A DNA stretch of 64,000 nucleotides, taken from Pseudophaeobacter sp. EL27 (GTDB taxonomy: Bacteria; Pseudomonadota; Alphaproteobacteria; Rhodobacterales; Rhodobacteraceae). The position numbers were made by a program, and so were the translations under genes. The DNA is taken from positions 612,789 through 676,788 of the forward strand of contig NZ_OMPQ01000009.1 of assembly GCF_900313025.1 (NCBI RefSeq), read 5' to 3'. A model generated the notes under the pieces. It was not told the DNA's origin, did no database searches, and was given only the letters and a program-made list of their open reading frames with translations. Positions 51,728 through 61,796 of this stretch are shown here, in pieces (position 1 is the first letter of the stretch; each line of letters starts with the position of its first letter).

Positions 51728-54232
51728 CTAGTACTGCCCACCAGAGGTAATCGTCCCAAAAGTGGCCTTTGGCCCCAGAACGGCAGTGCCACCGCTTGAG
51801 GTCGTCACCTGGCGTCCCGATTGCTGCACCTCTTCCAGCAGCGGCAGATCAGATCCCATGGCAAAACCACCGTCAAAAGCAAGGCCAAAGATGGGCTCGG
51901 CCCCGTCACGGAAATATTCAGCCACCACATAGGCGCCCGAAGCGCTGTTGGGGAGCCGTGCGCCAGTATAGCGGTCGATCTTGATGAAATGGCCGCCTTC
52001 GGGCACTTCAAAGGGTCCGCCACCAAATTTCTCTGTGGCCACCTTCATGAACTGTTGGAACACAGGGCCACACATGGTGCCGCCATAGGCGCCCCGCCCC
52101 ATTGGGCGCGGCTGGTCAAATCCCATGTAGCAGCCGGCAACGATGTTGGAGGTGAAACCGACAAACCAGACATCGCGGGAATCATTGGTGGTCCCGGTCT
52201 TGCCTGCCGTTGGCACTGGCAGGTTGATCACACTGGAGGCCGTGCCGCGATCCACCACGCCCTTCATCATCGAGCTGAGCTGATACGCAGTGATCGGGTC
52301 CATCACCTGTTCCCGGTTGGTGTCGATACGCGGAGACTGCCCCGCTGGCAGTCCCGGCGCGGAACAATCCACACAGTCGCGATCATCATGGCGATAGATG
52401 GTCCGCCCATAGCGGTCCTGCACCCGGTCCACCAGAGTCGGCTGCACCCTCTCGCCGCCATTGGCAAACATCGCATAGGCCGCCACCATCTTGTAGAGTG
52501 TGGTTTCCTCGGCCCCTAGCGAGTTCGCCAGGAAGGCCCCCATATTGTTGTAAACGCCAAAACGTTCGGCGTAGCCCGCAACAACCGGCATGCCGACCTC
52601 CTGGGCCAGACGAATGGTCATCAGGTTCCGCGACTGCTCAATGCCTGTCCGCAGAGGCGTTGGGCCATAGAATTTGTTCGACGAGTTCTTGGGGCGCCAC
52701 AGCCCCTGGGGTGTGTTGATCTCAATCGGGGCGTCAATAACGATGGTCGCCGGGCTATAGCCACTGTCCAGCGCTGCGGCATAGACAAAGGGCTTAAAGC
52801 TGGAGCCCGGCTGGCGCTGTGCCTGGGTGGCCCGGTTGAACACCGAATGCTGATAGGAGAACCCGCCCTGCATGGCCAGAACCCGGCCGGTGTTCACGTC
52901 CATCGCCACAAAGCCGCCCTGAACCTCTGGCACCTGACGCAGGGACCAATGCCTGAGACTGCCGTCATCTGCGGTGACAGCGCGCACGTGAACCACAGCC
53001 CCACGGGTGATATTATCCTTGAAGCTGCCCTTCATCCATTTGATGTCATCGCGCGGCACCTGGCCAGTGCCGGTTTGTCCCTCAACACCAACGACGAGGG
53101 CCTTGTCACCGACCTCCAGCGCAACCGCCGGATACCATTTGCCACCCAGCGTGATATCACGCGGCACTTCGGCCTCTGCCAGGGCTTCACGCCAGCTGGG
53201 CTCATCCCCAAGCACCGCCTCTTCAAGGCTCACGCCTGTGCCGATCCAAATCCCGCGCGAGCGATCATATTTCTGCAGCCCTGTGCGCAGTGCATCGGCG
53301 GCCTCGGTCTGCATCTCAGCGTCAATGGTCGCGCGCACCGACAAGCCGCCGGTAAAGAACTCGCCCTCGCCGAAATCTTCGGAGAGCTGGCGACGGATTT
53401 CATCCGAGAAATAGTCGCGCGGCGGCAATGTGGTGCGGAAGCTGGGGAAATCACCATTCTGGACCGAGCGCAGCGGCTGCTGGATCTCGACCTTATAGAC
53501 CGCCTCGGAGATATAGCCGTTTTCAAACATCTCGCGCAGCACATAGTCTCGCCGCTCGGTTAGGCGCTCCTTGCCGCGCACCGGGTGGAACTTGCCCGGC
53601 GCCTTGGGCATCGAGGCCAGAGTGGCAGCCTCATGGGGGGCCAGCTCCCCCAGGGTTTTGTTGAAATAGCTCTGCGCCGCAGCCGTCACCCCGTAAGAGT
53701 TCTGGCCAAGGAAAATCTCATTGAGATAGAGCTCAAGGATCTGATCCTTGCTCAGGGTCTCCTCCAGCCGGGTGGCGAGGATGATCTCTTTGATTTTTCG
53801 TGCCGCTTTGCGGTCGCCCGACAGCAGGAAGTTCTTCATCACCTGCTGGGTGATTGTCGAGGCCCCGCGAACGTTATCCCCGCGCGAACGCACCGCCTCA
53901 ACTGCGGCGGCTGCGATACCACGGGCATCATAGCCCTTGTGGGAGTAAAAGTTCTTGTCTTCCGCCGAGATGAAGGCCTGTTTCACCATATCCGGGATGT
54001 CGGCGGAGGGGGTGAACAGGCGCCGTTCCTTGGCAAATTCATCAATCATTCGTCCCTCACCGGAATAGATCCGGCTGATGGTCGGCGGCTGATACTGCGA
54101 CAAGGATTCATGGCTGGGAAGATCGCGCCCATAGATCCAGAAAATCGCCCCTAGTGTCAGCGCCACCATGGCAATGCCCAGGGTCACGGTGCTGAAGATG
54201 GAACCAAAGAAGGAAAGAATAAACCTGAGCAC
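51728..54232 (-). CDS. mrcA: Penicillin-binding protein 1A (bifunctional transglycosylase/transpeptidase)
   Basis: 834 residues. N-terminal membrane helix (about 8-32), glycosyltransferase family 51 domain (about 55-235; 'AFISAEDKNFYSHKGYD' with the catalytic Glu, 'RGASTITQQVMKNFLLS', 'RKIKEIILA'), an OB-like PCB_OB segment, and a transpeptidase domain with Ser in 'RQPGSSFKPFVYAAALD', 'SRN' motif in 'GIEQSRNLMTIR' and 'AGKTGTTND'. It polymerises and cross-links peptidoglycan. I chose the GTG at 54232 because the membrane helix starts there; the longer frame adds 54 non-conserved residues. Downstream of amiC on the same strand (218 bp). Confidence 0.93.
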   Translation of the reverse strand: MLRFILSFFGSIFSTVTLGIAMVALTLGAIFWIYGRDLPSHESLSQYQPPTISRIYSGEGRMIDEFAKERRLFTPSADIPDMVKQAFISAEDKNFYSHKGYDARGIAAAAVEAVRSRGDNVRGASTITQQVMKNFLLSGDRKAARKIKEIILATRLEETLSKDQILELYLNEIFLGQNSYGVTAAAQSYFNKTLGELAPHEAATLASMPKAPGKFHPVRGKERLTERRDYVLREMFENGYISEAVYKVEIQQPLRSVQNGDFPSFRTTLPPRDYFSDEIRRQLSEDFGEGEFFTGGLSVRATIDAEMQTEAADALRTGLQKYDRSRGIWIGTGVSLEEAVLGDEPSWREALAEAEVPRDITLGGKWYPAVALEVGDKALVVGVEGQTGTGQVPRDDIKWMKGSFKDNITRGAVVHVRAVTADDGSLRHWSLRQVPEVQGGFVAMDVNTGRVLAMQGGFSYQHSVFNRATQAQRQPGSSFKPFVYAAALDSGYSPATIVIDAPIEINTPQGLWRPKNSSNKFYGPTPLRTGIEQSRNLMTIRLAQEVGMPVVAGYAERFGVYNNMGAFLANSLGAEETTLYKMVAAYAMFANGGERVQPTLVDRVQDRYGRTIYRHDDRDCVDCSAPGLPAGQSPRIDTNREQVMDPITAYQLSSMMKGVVDRGTASSVINLPVPTAGKTGTTNDSRDVWFVGFTSNIVAGCYMGFDQPRPMGRGAYGGTMCGPVFQQFMKVATEKFGGGPFEVPEGGHFIKIDRYTGARLPNSASGAYVVAEYFRDGAEPIFGLAFDGGFAMGSDLPLLEEVQQSGRQVTTSSGGTAVLGPKATFGTITSGGQY

Positions 54233-54450
54233 GGATGGGAGCCTTTCTCGCGGGGTGTCGCCTATATAGGAGGGCAAAGGCCCGGGGTCAAAAGCGGAAA
54301 CAGCGGAAAGATGCCGCCAAAGGGGGAAAAACACCGTGCAATGCCCCGGTGATCTGAGGCTTTCCCTCAAAATACCGGCAAACCGTGGAATCAAAGCCCT
54401 CTCTCAAAGGCTTCCGCATCCGCCGCTTGCTCAGGTGAAGGGCACTTGGG

Positions 54451-55686
54451 CTATTGGCGTATCAGGGCCCGGCGTGCCTCGTCCTCGATGCGCCAGTCAA
54501 TCAGCCCCTTCAGCAAGGCGGTGGCCGTTTGTCGACGCCACTCGGGATCTTGCAGATTGGCCAGATCACGGGCACTGGACATAAAACCGATCTCGACCAG
54601 AACCGATGGAATATCGGCCGATTTCAACACCGAGAACCCGGCTGACCGCAATGGTTTGCGATTGACTGGCCTGCCCTGCAGCTTCAGCCCGGCAACCAAG
54701 GCCCGTGCAAGGGCTTCACTACGCGGCTGGGTTTCCTGGCGTGCCAGATCCAGCATCACCCCGGCAACCAGATCATCTGTATGGCTGAGGTCGGTACCAG
54801 ACAAAAGATCTGCACGATCATGGCGCTCTGCCAGGCTGGCCGAGGCCGCATCACTGGCCTCTTGTGACAGGGTATAAACGGTGGAGCCATGCGCATGACC
54901 CTGGGTGAGCGAATCCGCGTGCAGAGAAATAAACAGGTCAGCCCCGGCCTGATGGGCCAGTGCGGTGCGGCGTTCCAAGGAGACAAAGTAATCGCCATCG
55001 CGGGTGACCTGCACGGCAAATTGACCCGAACGCACCAGGATCTCGCCCAGCTCCAGCGCAAACTGCAACATCAGGTCTTTCTCTACCACGCCACCTTCGG
55101 CCTGGGCACCTGGATCAATGCCGCCATGGCCCGGATCCAGCACCACCAGGAGAGGCGCGTTTTCATCCCGTTGCGGCGCTACATTCAGCGCCTGCGGCGC
55201 GGGCAGATCCCAACGCATATCCTGTGGAGCTCCGGCGGCCCTGGCAAAGTCCTCTGGCGTGCTGGGGTGCAATGCCACCTTGAGCAAGGCAGCTGCCGTC
55301 ACCGGATCGACCTCCAGCGCTGCTGCCTCGACAGCCATTGGCCCGGCGAGCTCCAGAACCATCCGCGACCATCCCGGCACATAGGTGCCAAACTGCACAG
55401 ATGTGACGGACTCGCCGGTCAAAAACTCATCCGGGCTGAGGCCTGCCCAGTCGACTTCTAGAAAATCCAACACCAATCGCGCGGGCCCATCCAGAGTAAA
55501 CAGGCGGTATGGCACCCCTTGGCTCAGCCCCAGCTGGATCTCAGCGCCTTTGCCCGCATCCTTGACCCGAGACATTTCGCCGTTGACCCGGGCCAGACCG
55601 CTGAATTCCTGCGCCGAGGCAACAGCGCCTATGAGGCAAAGCCCAGCCAGCCACAGGGCCGTCACCATTGCGTTTAATCTGCCCAT
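54451..55686 (-). CDS. amiC: N-acetylmuramoyl-L-alanine amidase (AmiC-like)
   Basis: 411 residues. Signal peptide (about 1-25), an AMIN domain (about 28-130, 'YRLFTLDGPARLVLDFLEVDW'), and an Amidase_3 zinc hydrolase (about 178-400) with the ligands and catalytic residues in 'LDPGHGGIDPGA', 'VVEKDLML', 'FISLHADS' and 'SVLVEIGFMSS'. It splits septal peptidoglycan in the periplasm during daughter-cell separation. Adjacent to the PBP1A gene, a common order in this group, tying synthesis and cleavage of the wall. Confidence 0.93.
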   Translation of the reverse strand: MGRLNAMVTALWLAGLCLIGAVASAQEFSGLARVNGEMSRVKDAGKGAEIQLGLSQGVPYRLFTLDGPARLVLDFLEVDWAGLSPDEFLTGESVTSVQFGTYVPGWSRMVLELAGPMAVEAAALEVDPVTAAALLKVALHPSTPEDFARAAGAPQDMRWDLPAPQALNVAPQRDENAPLLVVLDPGHGGIDPGAQAEGGVVEKDLMLQFALELGEILVRSGQFAVQVTRDGDYFVSLERRTALAHQAGADLFISLHADSLTQGHAHGSTVYTLSQEASDAASASLAERHDRADLLSGTDLSHTDDLVAGVMLDLARQETQPRSEALARALVAGLKLQGRPVNRKPLRSAGFSVLKSADIPSVLVEIGFMSSARDLANLQDPEWRRQTATALLKGLIDWRIEDEARRALIRQ

Positions 55687-55792
55687 GTCCTGCCCTGCCC
55701 TGTTCTTTGCTTATGGTCTTGTTGCTACCCTAGCCGCCGAAGGCCGCAGATCAAACAGGCGGCCGACCTGTTTGCCACTTTACGCCCAGTGT

Positions 55793-56938
55793 TCAGCCAC
55801 GGGCCGCCATAAACTGTTTGAGCCGCGACAGGCCCTCCTCAATATCTGCGGTGCCGCGTGCGTAGGAAAACCGCAGCGTGGTGGCACCACGGATGGGGTC
55901 AAAATCCAGCCCCGGCGTCACCGCCACACCCGCCTTTTCAAGGATTTCTGCGGCAAAGCTGCGGCTATCCGAAGTCAGATCCGACACATCGGCATAGACG
56001 TAAAAGGCCCCGTCCGGCGGCGCGATCTTGTCAAAGCCGGCAGCGGGCAGCCCCTCGAGCATCAGCTGGCGATTGCGGGCATAAACCGCGAGGTTCTCGC
56101 GCATCTCATCCTGACAATCCAGCGCCGCCAGGGCAGCAACCTGGCTGGCATGTGGGGCACAGATGAACATGTTCTGCGCCAGACGCTCGATCACCCGTAC
56201 CTGATCTTCGGGCACCACCATCCAGCCTACCCGCCAGCCGGTCATCGAAAAGAACTTGGAAAAGGAGTTGATGACGTAGCAGTCATCCGTCAGCTCCAGA
56301 GCGGTCACCGCCTTTGCCTCATACTCCAGCCCGTGATAAATTTCATCCGAGATGAACGATGCATTCTGCGCCCGCGCCGCATCAATCAGCTGCCCCATGG
56401 CCGCATGGTCCAGCATTGTTCCGGTAGGGTTGCCCGGCGAGGCCACCATCAGCCCGGCCAGATCCAGCCCTTCCAGATCTGCGGCCACCGGTTGCAGCCG
56501 GTTTTCCGGTGCGGTTTGAATATCAACCGGGGTCAGCCCCAGTGCCGACAGGATCTGACGATAAGAGGGATACCCCGGCGCGCCGATGCCAACCCGGTCA
56601 CCGCTGTCAAACAGGGCGGTAAAACCAAGCAGGAAGGCGCCGGACGAGCCCGGCGTCACCACCACCCGGTTCGGGTTCAGGTCGACATTGTACCATTCCC
56701 CGTAGAGCTGCGCGATCCGTTGCCGCAGCGCTGGCAGCCCCAGGGCCACTGTATAGCCCAAGCTATTGTTTTCCAGCGCATCCGCCAGGGCACGCCGCGC
56801 CGCCATCGGCGCACCGGTAGAAGGCTGGCCGACTTCCATATGGATAATGTGACGGCCCTGCTCTTCCGCTTGGCGTGCAGCTTCCATCACATCCATCACA
56901 ATGAAGGGATCGACGTTTGATCTGCTTGAGTTTCGCAT
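55793..56938 (-). CDS. Class I/II pyridoxal-phosphate aminotransferase
   Basis: 381 residues. Fold-type I aminotransferase: 'HMEVGQPSTGAP', 'GYTVALGLPALRQRIAQLYG', 'VASPGNPTGTML', 'FISDEIYHGLEY' and the Schiff-base Lys in 'NSFSKFFSMTGWRVGW'; the C-terminal Arg that binds the substrate carboxylate is in 'TTLRFSYARG'. Amino donor and acceptor cannot be fixed from sequence. The ATG at 56938 has GGGAGATCATC upstream. Divergent from the M48 protease gene with only 22 bases between the start codons, so the promoters overlap. Confidence 0.9.
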   Translation of the reverse strand: MRNSSRSNVDPFIVMDVMEAARQAEEQGRHIIHMEVGQPSTGAPMAARRALADALENNSLGYTVALGLPALRQRIAQLYGEWYNVDLNPNRVVVTPGSSGAFLLGFTALFDSGDRVGIGAPGYPSYRQILSALGLTPVDIQTAPENRLQPVAADLEGLDLAGLMVASPGNPTGTMLDHAAMGQLIDAARAQNASFISDEIYHGLEYEAKAVTALELTDDCYVINSFSKFFSMTGWRVGWMVVPEDQVRVIERLAQNMFICAPHASQVAALAALDCQDEMRENLAVYARNRQLMLEGLPAAGFDKIAPPDGAFYVYADVSDLTSDSRSFAAEILEKAGVAVTPGLDFDPIRGATTLRFSYARGTADIEEGLSRLKQFMAARG

Positions 56939-56960
56939 GATGATCTCCCATGGTGCGCGC

Positions 56961-58313
56961 ATGACTTTTGACCGTTTCTCTCGGCTGGCGTCAATCCCGG
57001 CCGTGGTGTTTTGCCTGCTTGTCTATACCGCTACCTGTGTTCAGGCGGCGTCGATCACGCTGTTGCGGGACGCGGGTGTCGAACAGGGGCTGTCAAAGTT
57101 GGCCGCGCCGGTCTTGCGGGCTGCCGGGTTGAATGCAAAACGCCTGCGCATTCTGGTGGTCAATGATTCACGGTTTAACGCCTTTGTCTTGGACAGCCGC
57201 ACGATTTTTATCAACTACGGCCTGATCCTAAAGGCCAGAAATCCAGAAATGCTGCAGGCGGTGATCGCACATGAGGCCGCCCATATTTCCAATGGCCACC
57301 TGGCCCGACGCATGCAAAACCAGCGCTCGGCAGGATCCGCAGCCGGGCTGGGCCTTGCGCTGGCCGCCCTCGCAGCTGCTGCGGGCGCCAGCGAGGCCGC
57401 AGGCGGGATCGCGATAGGCACCCAGACATCTGCTTTGCGTGGGTTTTTATCCCATACCCGCGCCGAAGAATCCTCAGCCGATCGCGCCGCTGCGCGGTAT
57501 CTCAAGGCTGCAGGTATTGACCCACAGGGGCTGGTCGATCTGCACAGGCTTTTTGCGGGCCAAGAAGTGCTGAGCGCCGCAAACCAGGATCCCTACATGC
57601 GCTCGCACCCTTTGAGCCGCGACCGGATCCGTGCCGCCGAAGCCTTTGCCACCTCGCATGGTCGCAGTGGGGCAACTGACCCGCAGGCCAACTATTGGTT
57701 TGCTCGCATTCGTGGCACGCTCTCAGCCTTTAAACGCTCTCCGAAATGGAGCCTGCGCCGGGCCAAAGAAGAAACCCACCGGGATATCCGCCTGATGCGC
57801 GAAGCCATTGCCTATCATCGGCGCAATGACCTGCAAAAAGCACTGCGCGGCATTGATGGTGCCTTGGCAATCCGACCCAATGATGCCTTCTATCACGAGC
57901 TCAAAGGTCAGATCTTGTTTGAAAACCGCCGCTGGGCCCAGGCAAAGAACAGTTTTGCCCGCGCCGTTCAGCTGGCGCCCTCCGACTCTCTGGTTCTGGC
58001 CAACTATGGGCGCGCACAATTGGCCGCAGGCGCACCAGGTGCTGCGCTCAGAACAATGGAAAAGTCCCGCACACTGGATTTTCGCAATGCACTGGTCCTG
58101 CGGGATATGTCACAGGCCTATGCCAAGACCGGTCAAAACGGTATGGCAGCCTTGGTGACCGCCGAACGCTACGCTCTTGCCGGGCGTTTTGAAGACGCAG
58201 GCCTTCACGCAAAACGTGCCGTCGCACTGTTGCCACGTGGCTCTGCCACCTGGCGCCGCGCCCAGGACGTTGTGTTGGCCTATGAACAAAGTCAAAAAAG
58301 GAAAAGACGATGA
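56961..58313 (+). CDS. Exported M48-family metalloprotease with TPR domain (BepA-like)
   Basis: 450 residues. Signal peptide (about 1-28), then an M48 zinc protease with HEAAH at 104-108 and the third ligand Glu in 'RAEESSADRAAARYL', and a C-terminal TPR region (about 285-445, 'LQKALRGIDGALAIRPNDAFYHELKGQ'-type repeats). This layout matches BepA/YfgC, a periplasmic protease and chaperone for outer-membrane protein assembly (LptD, BAM). A frame start at 56901 would run into the divergent gene; I chose ATG 56961. The stop overlaps the next start by ATGA. Confidence 0.9.
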   Translation: MTFDRFSRLASIPAVVFCLLVYTATCVQAASITLLRDAGVEQGLSKLAAPVLRAAGLNAKRLRILVVNDSRFNAFVLDSRTIFINYGLILKARNPEMLQAVIAHEAAHISNGHLARRMQNQRSAGSAAGLGLALAALAAAAGASEAAGGIAIGTQTSALRGFLSHTRAEESSADRAAARYLKAAGIDPQGLVDLHRLFAGQEVLSAANQDPYMRSHPLSRDRIRAAEAFATSHGRSGATDPQANYWFARIRGTLSAFKRSPKWSLRRAKEETHRDIRLMREAIAYHRRNDLQKALRGIDGALAIRPNDAFYHELKGQILFENRRWAQAKNSFARAVQLAPSDSLVLANYGRAQLAAGAPGAALRTMEKSRTLDFRNALVLRDMSQAYAKTGQNGMAALVTAERYALAGRFEDAGLHAKRAVALLPRGSATWRRAQDVVLAYEQSQKRKRR

Positions 58314-59080
58314 AACCTCTTTCGCGCATGGCCACAGGGCTCGCAACTGCAGCGGCGCTCACATTGAGCAGTCTTCCGGCACAGGCCTTTGATGTTGGCG
58401 CAATGACCGCAGAGGAACGCGCCGCCTTTGGGGCGGAAGTCCGCGCCTATCTGATGCAGCACCCAGAGGTGATCCTGGAGGCGGTAAACCTGCTGGAACA
58501 GCAACAGGCCGCAGATGAGGCCAACCGGGACCAGGCCATGGTCGCCGCCAATCTGGAAGAGCTGCACAACGATGGCTATTCCTGGGTCGGCGGCAACCCT
58601 GAGGGCGACATTACCCTGGTTGAGTTTATGGACTACCGCTGTGGCTATTGCCGCAAAGCCGCACCAGAGGTGGCCAAGCTCCTGGAAGCAGACGGGAATA
58701 TCCGGCTCATCGTCAAAGAGTTCCCCATTCTGGGAGAGGCCTCGGTCTTTGCCTCCCGCTTTGCGGTTGCTGCAAAACACGTGGCAGGGGATGAGGCCTA
58801 CAAACAGATCCATGAGGCCCTGGTGGAAATCACCAGCGACGTAAACGAAGTCACCATGCGCCGTCTGGCGGATGGGCTGTCGCTCGACGCCGATGCGATT
58901 TTGGCAGCAATGGATTCAGAGGCGGTCACAAATGAGCTGCGCCGCACCCGTGCTCTGGCGCAGAACCTGGCGATCTCTGGCACCCCGACCTTTGTTTTGG
59001 GCAACGAGCTGCTGCGCGGCTACCTGCCGGCCGATCAGCTGAAAATTCTGGTGGACGAGCAGCGCGAAGAAAACAGCTGA
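58310..59080 (+). CDS. DsbA-family periplasmic thiol oxidoreductase
   Basis: 256 residues. Signal peptide (about 1-26, ending AQAF), an N-terminal helical region with 'AYLMQHPEVILEAVNLLEQQ' typical of the ScsC/Com1-like subgroup, and a DsbA thioredoxin fold with active site C111-G-Y-C114 ('MDYRCGYCRKAAPEV') and cis-Pro in 'SGTPTFVLGNELLRGYLPA'. It probably forms or shuffles disulphides in the periplasm. Translationally coupled (ATGA) to the BepA-like protease, suggesting both serve envelope protein quality control. Confidence 0.9.
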   Translation: MKPLSRMATGLATAAALTLSSLPAQAFDVGAMTAEERAAFGAEVRAYLMQHPEVILEAVNLLEQQQAADEANRDQAMVAANLEELHNDGYSWVGGNPEGDITLVEFMDYRCGYCRKAAPEVAKLLEADGNIRLIVKEFPILGEASVFASRFAVAAKHVAGDEAYKQIHEALVEITSDVNEVTMRRLADGLSLDADAILAAMDSEAVTNELRRTRALAQNLAISGTPTFVLGNELLRGYLPADQLKILVDEQREENS

Positions 59081-59106
59081 TCCAATTACCCGTATTCGAA
59101 AAACAA

Positions 59107-59129
59107 GGGCGCCAACATTGGCGCCCTTT
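59107..59129. terminator. Terminator between convergent dsbA-like gene and ispG
   Basis: GGGCGCCAA (59107-59115) and TTGGCGCCC (59118-59126) form a perfect stem followed by TTTATT; it lies 26 bases after one stop and 28 bases after the opposing one. Confidence 0.8.
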
Positions 59130-59157
59130 ATTATTTAGCCGCGCTTTAAGGCGCTGA

Positions 59158-60285
59158 TCAGCCCTCGGCCTCCAAGGCCTCTTTGGCGTCGATTTCAGCG
59201 GCCTTTTTCTCCACCTCTTCGACAATATGGTCCACCATGGCCTCATTGCTCATCTTGTGGCTGGCCTTGCCTGCAAGATAGACCATGCCCGATCCGGCAC
59301 CGCCGCCGGTAAAGCCAACATCGGTCATCAGCGCCTCGCCAGGGCCATTCACCACACAGCCGATGATCGACAGGCTCAGCGGCGTGTGGATATGGGCCAG
59401 ACGCTCCTCTAGCGCTTCAACCGTCTTGATCACATCAAACCCCTGCCGCGCGCAGGAGGGGCACGAAATGATATTGACGCCGCGATGGCGCAGCCCAAGG
59501 GATTTGAGGATCTCAAAGCCAACCTTGACCTCCTCAACCGGATCCGCCGAGAGGCTGACCCGCAGGGTGTCACCAATGCCCATCCACAAAAGCTGCCCCA
59601 GCCCGATCGCGGATTTGATAGTTCCGGAAACAAAGCCTCCTGCCTCGGTCACGCCAATATGGATTGGCGCATCTGTGGCCTCGGCCAGCTGCATATAGGC
59701 GGCGGAGGTCATAAAGACATCCGAGGCCTTGAGCGAGATCTTGAAGTTGTGAAAGTCGTGATCCTGCAGGATCTTGATGTGATCCAGCCCGCTTTCCACC
59801 ATGGCATCCGGACAGGGCTCTGCGTATTTGTCGAGCAGGTGCTTTTCCAGCGAGCCTGCATTGACGCCAATCCGGATAGCGCAGTCATGATCGCGCGCCG
59901 CCTTGATCACCTCGGCCACGCGTTTTTCATCACCGATATTACCTGGATTAATTCGCAGACAGGCAGCCCCAGCCTCGGCGGCCTCGATGCCGCGTTTGTA
60001 GTGAAAATGGATATCCGCGATGATTGGCACCGGGCTTTCTGCGACAATCTCTTTCAGGGCCTTTGAGGAAGCCTCATCCGGTACAGAGACCCGCACCAGA
60101 TCCGCGCCAGCCTCGGCGGCGGCCTGCACCTGGGCAATGGTGGCCGCCACATCCGTGGTTATCGTGTTGGTCATGGTCTGAACCGCAATTGGCGCATCGC
60201 CACCAACGGCCACGTTCCCGACATGGATCTGGCGGCTCTTGCGGCGCTCGATATTGCGCCAGGGGCGAATGTGATTCATCGACAT
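59158..60285 (-). CDS. ispG: 4-hydroxy-3-methylbut-2-enyl-diphosphate synthase
   Basis: 375 residues. Converts methylerythritol cyclodiphosphate to HMBPP in the MEP isoprenoid pathway, using a [4Fe-4S] cluster. Recognised by '[20 protein letters not shown]', '[19 protein letters not shown]', 'LRINPGNIG', '[10 protein letters not shown]' and the cluster ligands in '[11 protein letters not shown]' and '[12 protein letters not shown]' (Cys, Cys, Cys and Glu). The frame is open from 60336, but conserved sequence starts about at the ATG pair 60285/60279. Downstream of the rodZ-like gene, 168 bp away, on the same strand. Confidence 0.95.
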   Translation of the reverse strand: MSMNHIRPWRNIERRKSRQIHVGNVAVGGDAPIAVQTMTNTITTDVAATIAQVQAAAEAGADLVRVSVPDEASSKALKEIVAESPVPIIADIHFHYKRGIEAAEAGAACLRINPGNIGDEKRVAEVIKAARDHDCAIRIGVNAGSLEKHLLDKYAEPCPDAMVESGLDHIKILQDHDFHNFKISLKASDVFMTSAAYMQLAEATDAPIHIGVTEAGGFVSGTIKSAIGLGQLLWMGIGDTLRVSLSADPVEEVKVGFEILKSLGLRHRGVNIISCPSCARQGFDVIKTVEALEERLAHIHTPLSLSIIGCVVNGPGEALMTDVGFTGGGAGSGMVYLAGKASHKMSNEAMVDHIVEEVEKKAAEIDAKEALEAEG

Positions 60286-60453
60286 GCAGGCTGATCCCGG
60301 TTGACCCTCGTTGCCAGTTAGATACGGTCTCTGCACTGGCGCTGCAATGGGGCGGGGCAGCTTGCCACCCCCAACAGAGAGGTTTTCTTTGGGTCGTCAA
60401 CAAGCAAAGCCCCCAATCAGGGAGCTTTCATCAATACCTGCTTGATATGAGAT

Positions 60454-61701
60454 TTATTCGGAGGCGGGTTGTGTTTGCAGAGCCGCAACCATGGTGGCCA
60501 AGGCACTGTTTTTCCCATCAGTCAAATCAGCGACTTCAAAACGCTCCAACACGCCATCCACTGACAGGTCGACATTCTTGCTCACCTGGCCGCGATCACC
60601 AACAGGGCCAAAATGATTGCCATTGACGGCAAAGTAGATCGCGCCGCTCTCACCTGTGCGCAATTTTGGCGCCTCTTCGGTCAGCGGAACCGAGAAACTG
60701 TCGCCTGCATTCATGATCGCCTCAAAAATGACGGAACCATCTGCCGCAGTGACCTGCACCCAGGAGGGGCGCACGGCGACCATTTCAACACCAGGGGACA
60801 CCGCTTCAACAACCTGCGGCACCAGTCCCGAAGGCTCTGCCAAGGGAGCACTCGCCTCAGCGAGGGTCAGGCTGGGCAATTCAGGCACGGCAAAATTGCC
60901 AAGGCTACCGGGGTTCAGCGTTGCGATAGGCGCATCGCGCGCAACCAGTACCGGCACATCAAGTGCCTGTGGGCGATACAGACGATCCAGCGCTGCTGTC
61001 GCGATATCTGTCTCATTGGCGGCATCGGCCTGCGCGCCAGTGCTGCGCGCAACGCCTTGCAACGGATCAACATCGGCCAGAACCAGCGGCGTTTGCTCAA
61101 CAGGGGCAAACTGCACCTGCTGCACTTCTTTTAGGATGCTCAAGCCGCCATAGCCAATCCCTGCGATCAACCCTACCAAAACCATCAACGACCCAATGGC
61201 ACGTGGCTCAATCTGTGAGAGCATGCCGCTCGCGGCAGGAGCAAAAGGCGTTGTTGGCGCGGTAAAGGCACCGCTGCCCAAACCACCGGTTGCGGTCACA
61301 GGCGCTGCAGCCACCTTACGCGAGGAGGCCTCGGAAGACATGCCATGGGCCACAGCAAAGCCGCTTTCGCGGCAGAAGGTGTCAAAGGCAATTTCGGGAT
61401 CCATGTTCAGATAGCGGGCGTAAGAACGCACATACCCGGCGATAAAACCGGGCGTGTCAAAAACAGAAGGATCGGAATTTTCAATTGCAGCGATGTAGGA
61501 GGCCTTGATGCGGAGCTCACGTTGCACATCCAGCAGGGATTTCCCCAAGGTGGCCCGTTCGCCGCGCATCATGTCACCGAGGCGCAGTTCATAGTCATCG
61601 AAGCTCTTGGGAGCAGAGGATTCCTCGTGCTCCTTCGACTTGCGCAAAGTGAGGCGCCTAATCATGCCCGCTGTCCCATCATAGCCTGCCGCAATCGACA
61701 T
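60454..61701 (-). CDS. rodZ: RodZ-like cytoskeletal helix-turn-helix protein
   Basis: 415 residues. An N-terminal HTH_25 domain (about 35-110, 'LGDMMRGERATLGKSLLDVQ', 'KASYIAAIENSDPSVFDTPG', 'GYVRSYARYLNMDPE'), one membrane helix (about 167-190, IGSLMVLVGLIAGIGYGG), and a periplasmic C-terminus with a DUF4115-type domain ('SWVQVTAADGSVIFEAIMNAGDSF'). RodZ anchors MreB to the membrane in rod-shaped cells. The ATG at 61701 starts MSIAAGYD; a TTG three bases upstream is less likely. Location next to ispG is common in proteobacteria. Confidence 0.88.
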   Translation of the reverse strand: MSIAAGYDGTAGMIRRLTLRKSKEHEESSAPKSFDDYELRLGDMMRGERATLGKSLLDVQRELRIKASYIAAIENSDPSVFDTPGFIAGYVRSYARYLNMDPEIAFDTFCRESGFAVAHGMSSEASSRKVAAAPVTATGGLGSGAFTAPTTPFAPAASGMLSQIEPRAIGSLMVLVGLIAGIGYGGLSILKEVQQVQFAPVEQTPLVLADVDPLQGVARSTGAQADAANETDIATAALDRLYRPQALDVPVLVARDAPIATLNPGSLGNFAVPELPSLTLAEASAPLAEPSGLVPQVVEAVSPGVEMVAVRPSWVQVTAADGSVIFEAIMNAGDSFSVPLTEEAPKLRTGESGAIYFAVNGNHFGPVGDRGQVSKNVDLSVDGVLERFEVADLTDGKNSALATMVAALQTQPASE

Positions 61702-61796
61702 CAATCGGTACTAAACGAATCACCCCATGATTCGCCCGAACCTTTTCATTAAGGGAAATATAACACACTCAACTGTTTTGAACACAAAACTGTGCG

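Noticed and set aside
55385-56920. 511-residue open frame on the plus strand
   Set aside because: It lies wholly antisense to amiC and the aminotransferase, has no family motifs and is a GC-rich shadow frame.
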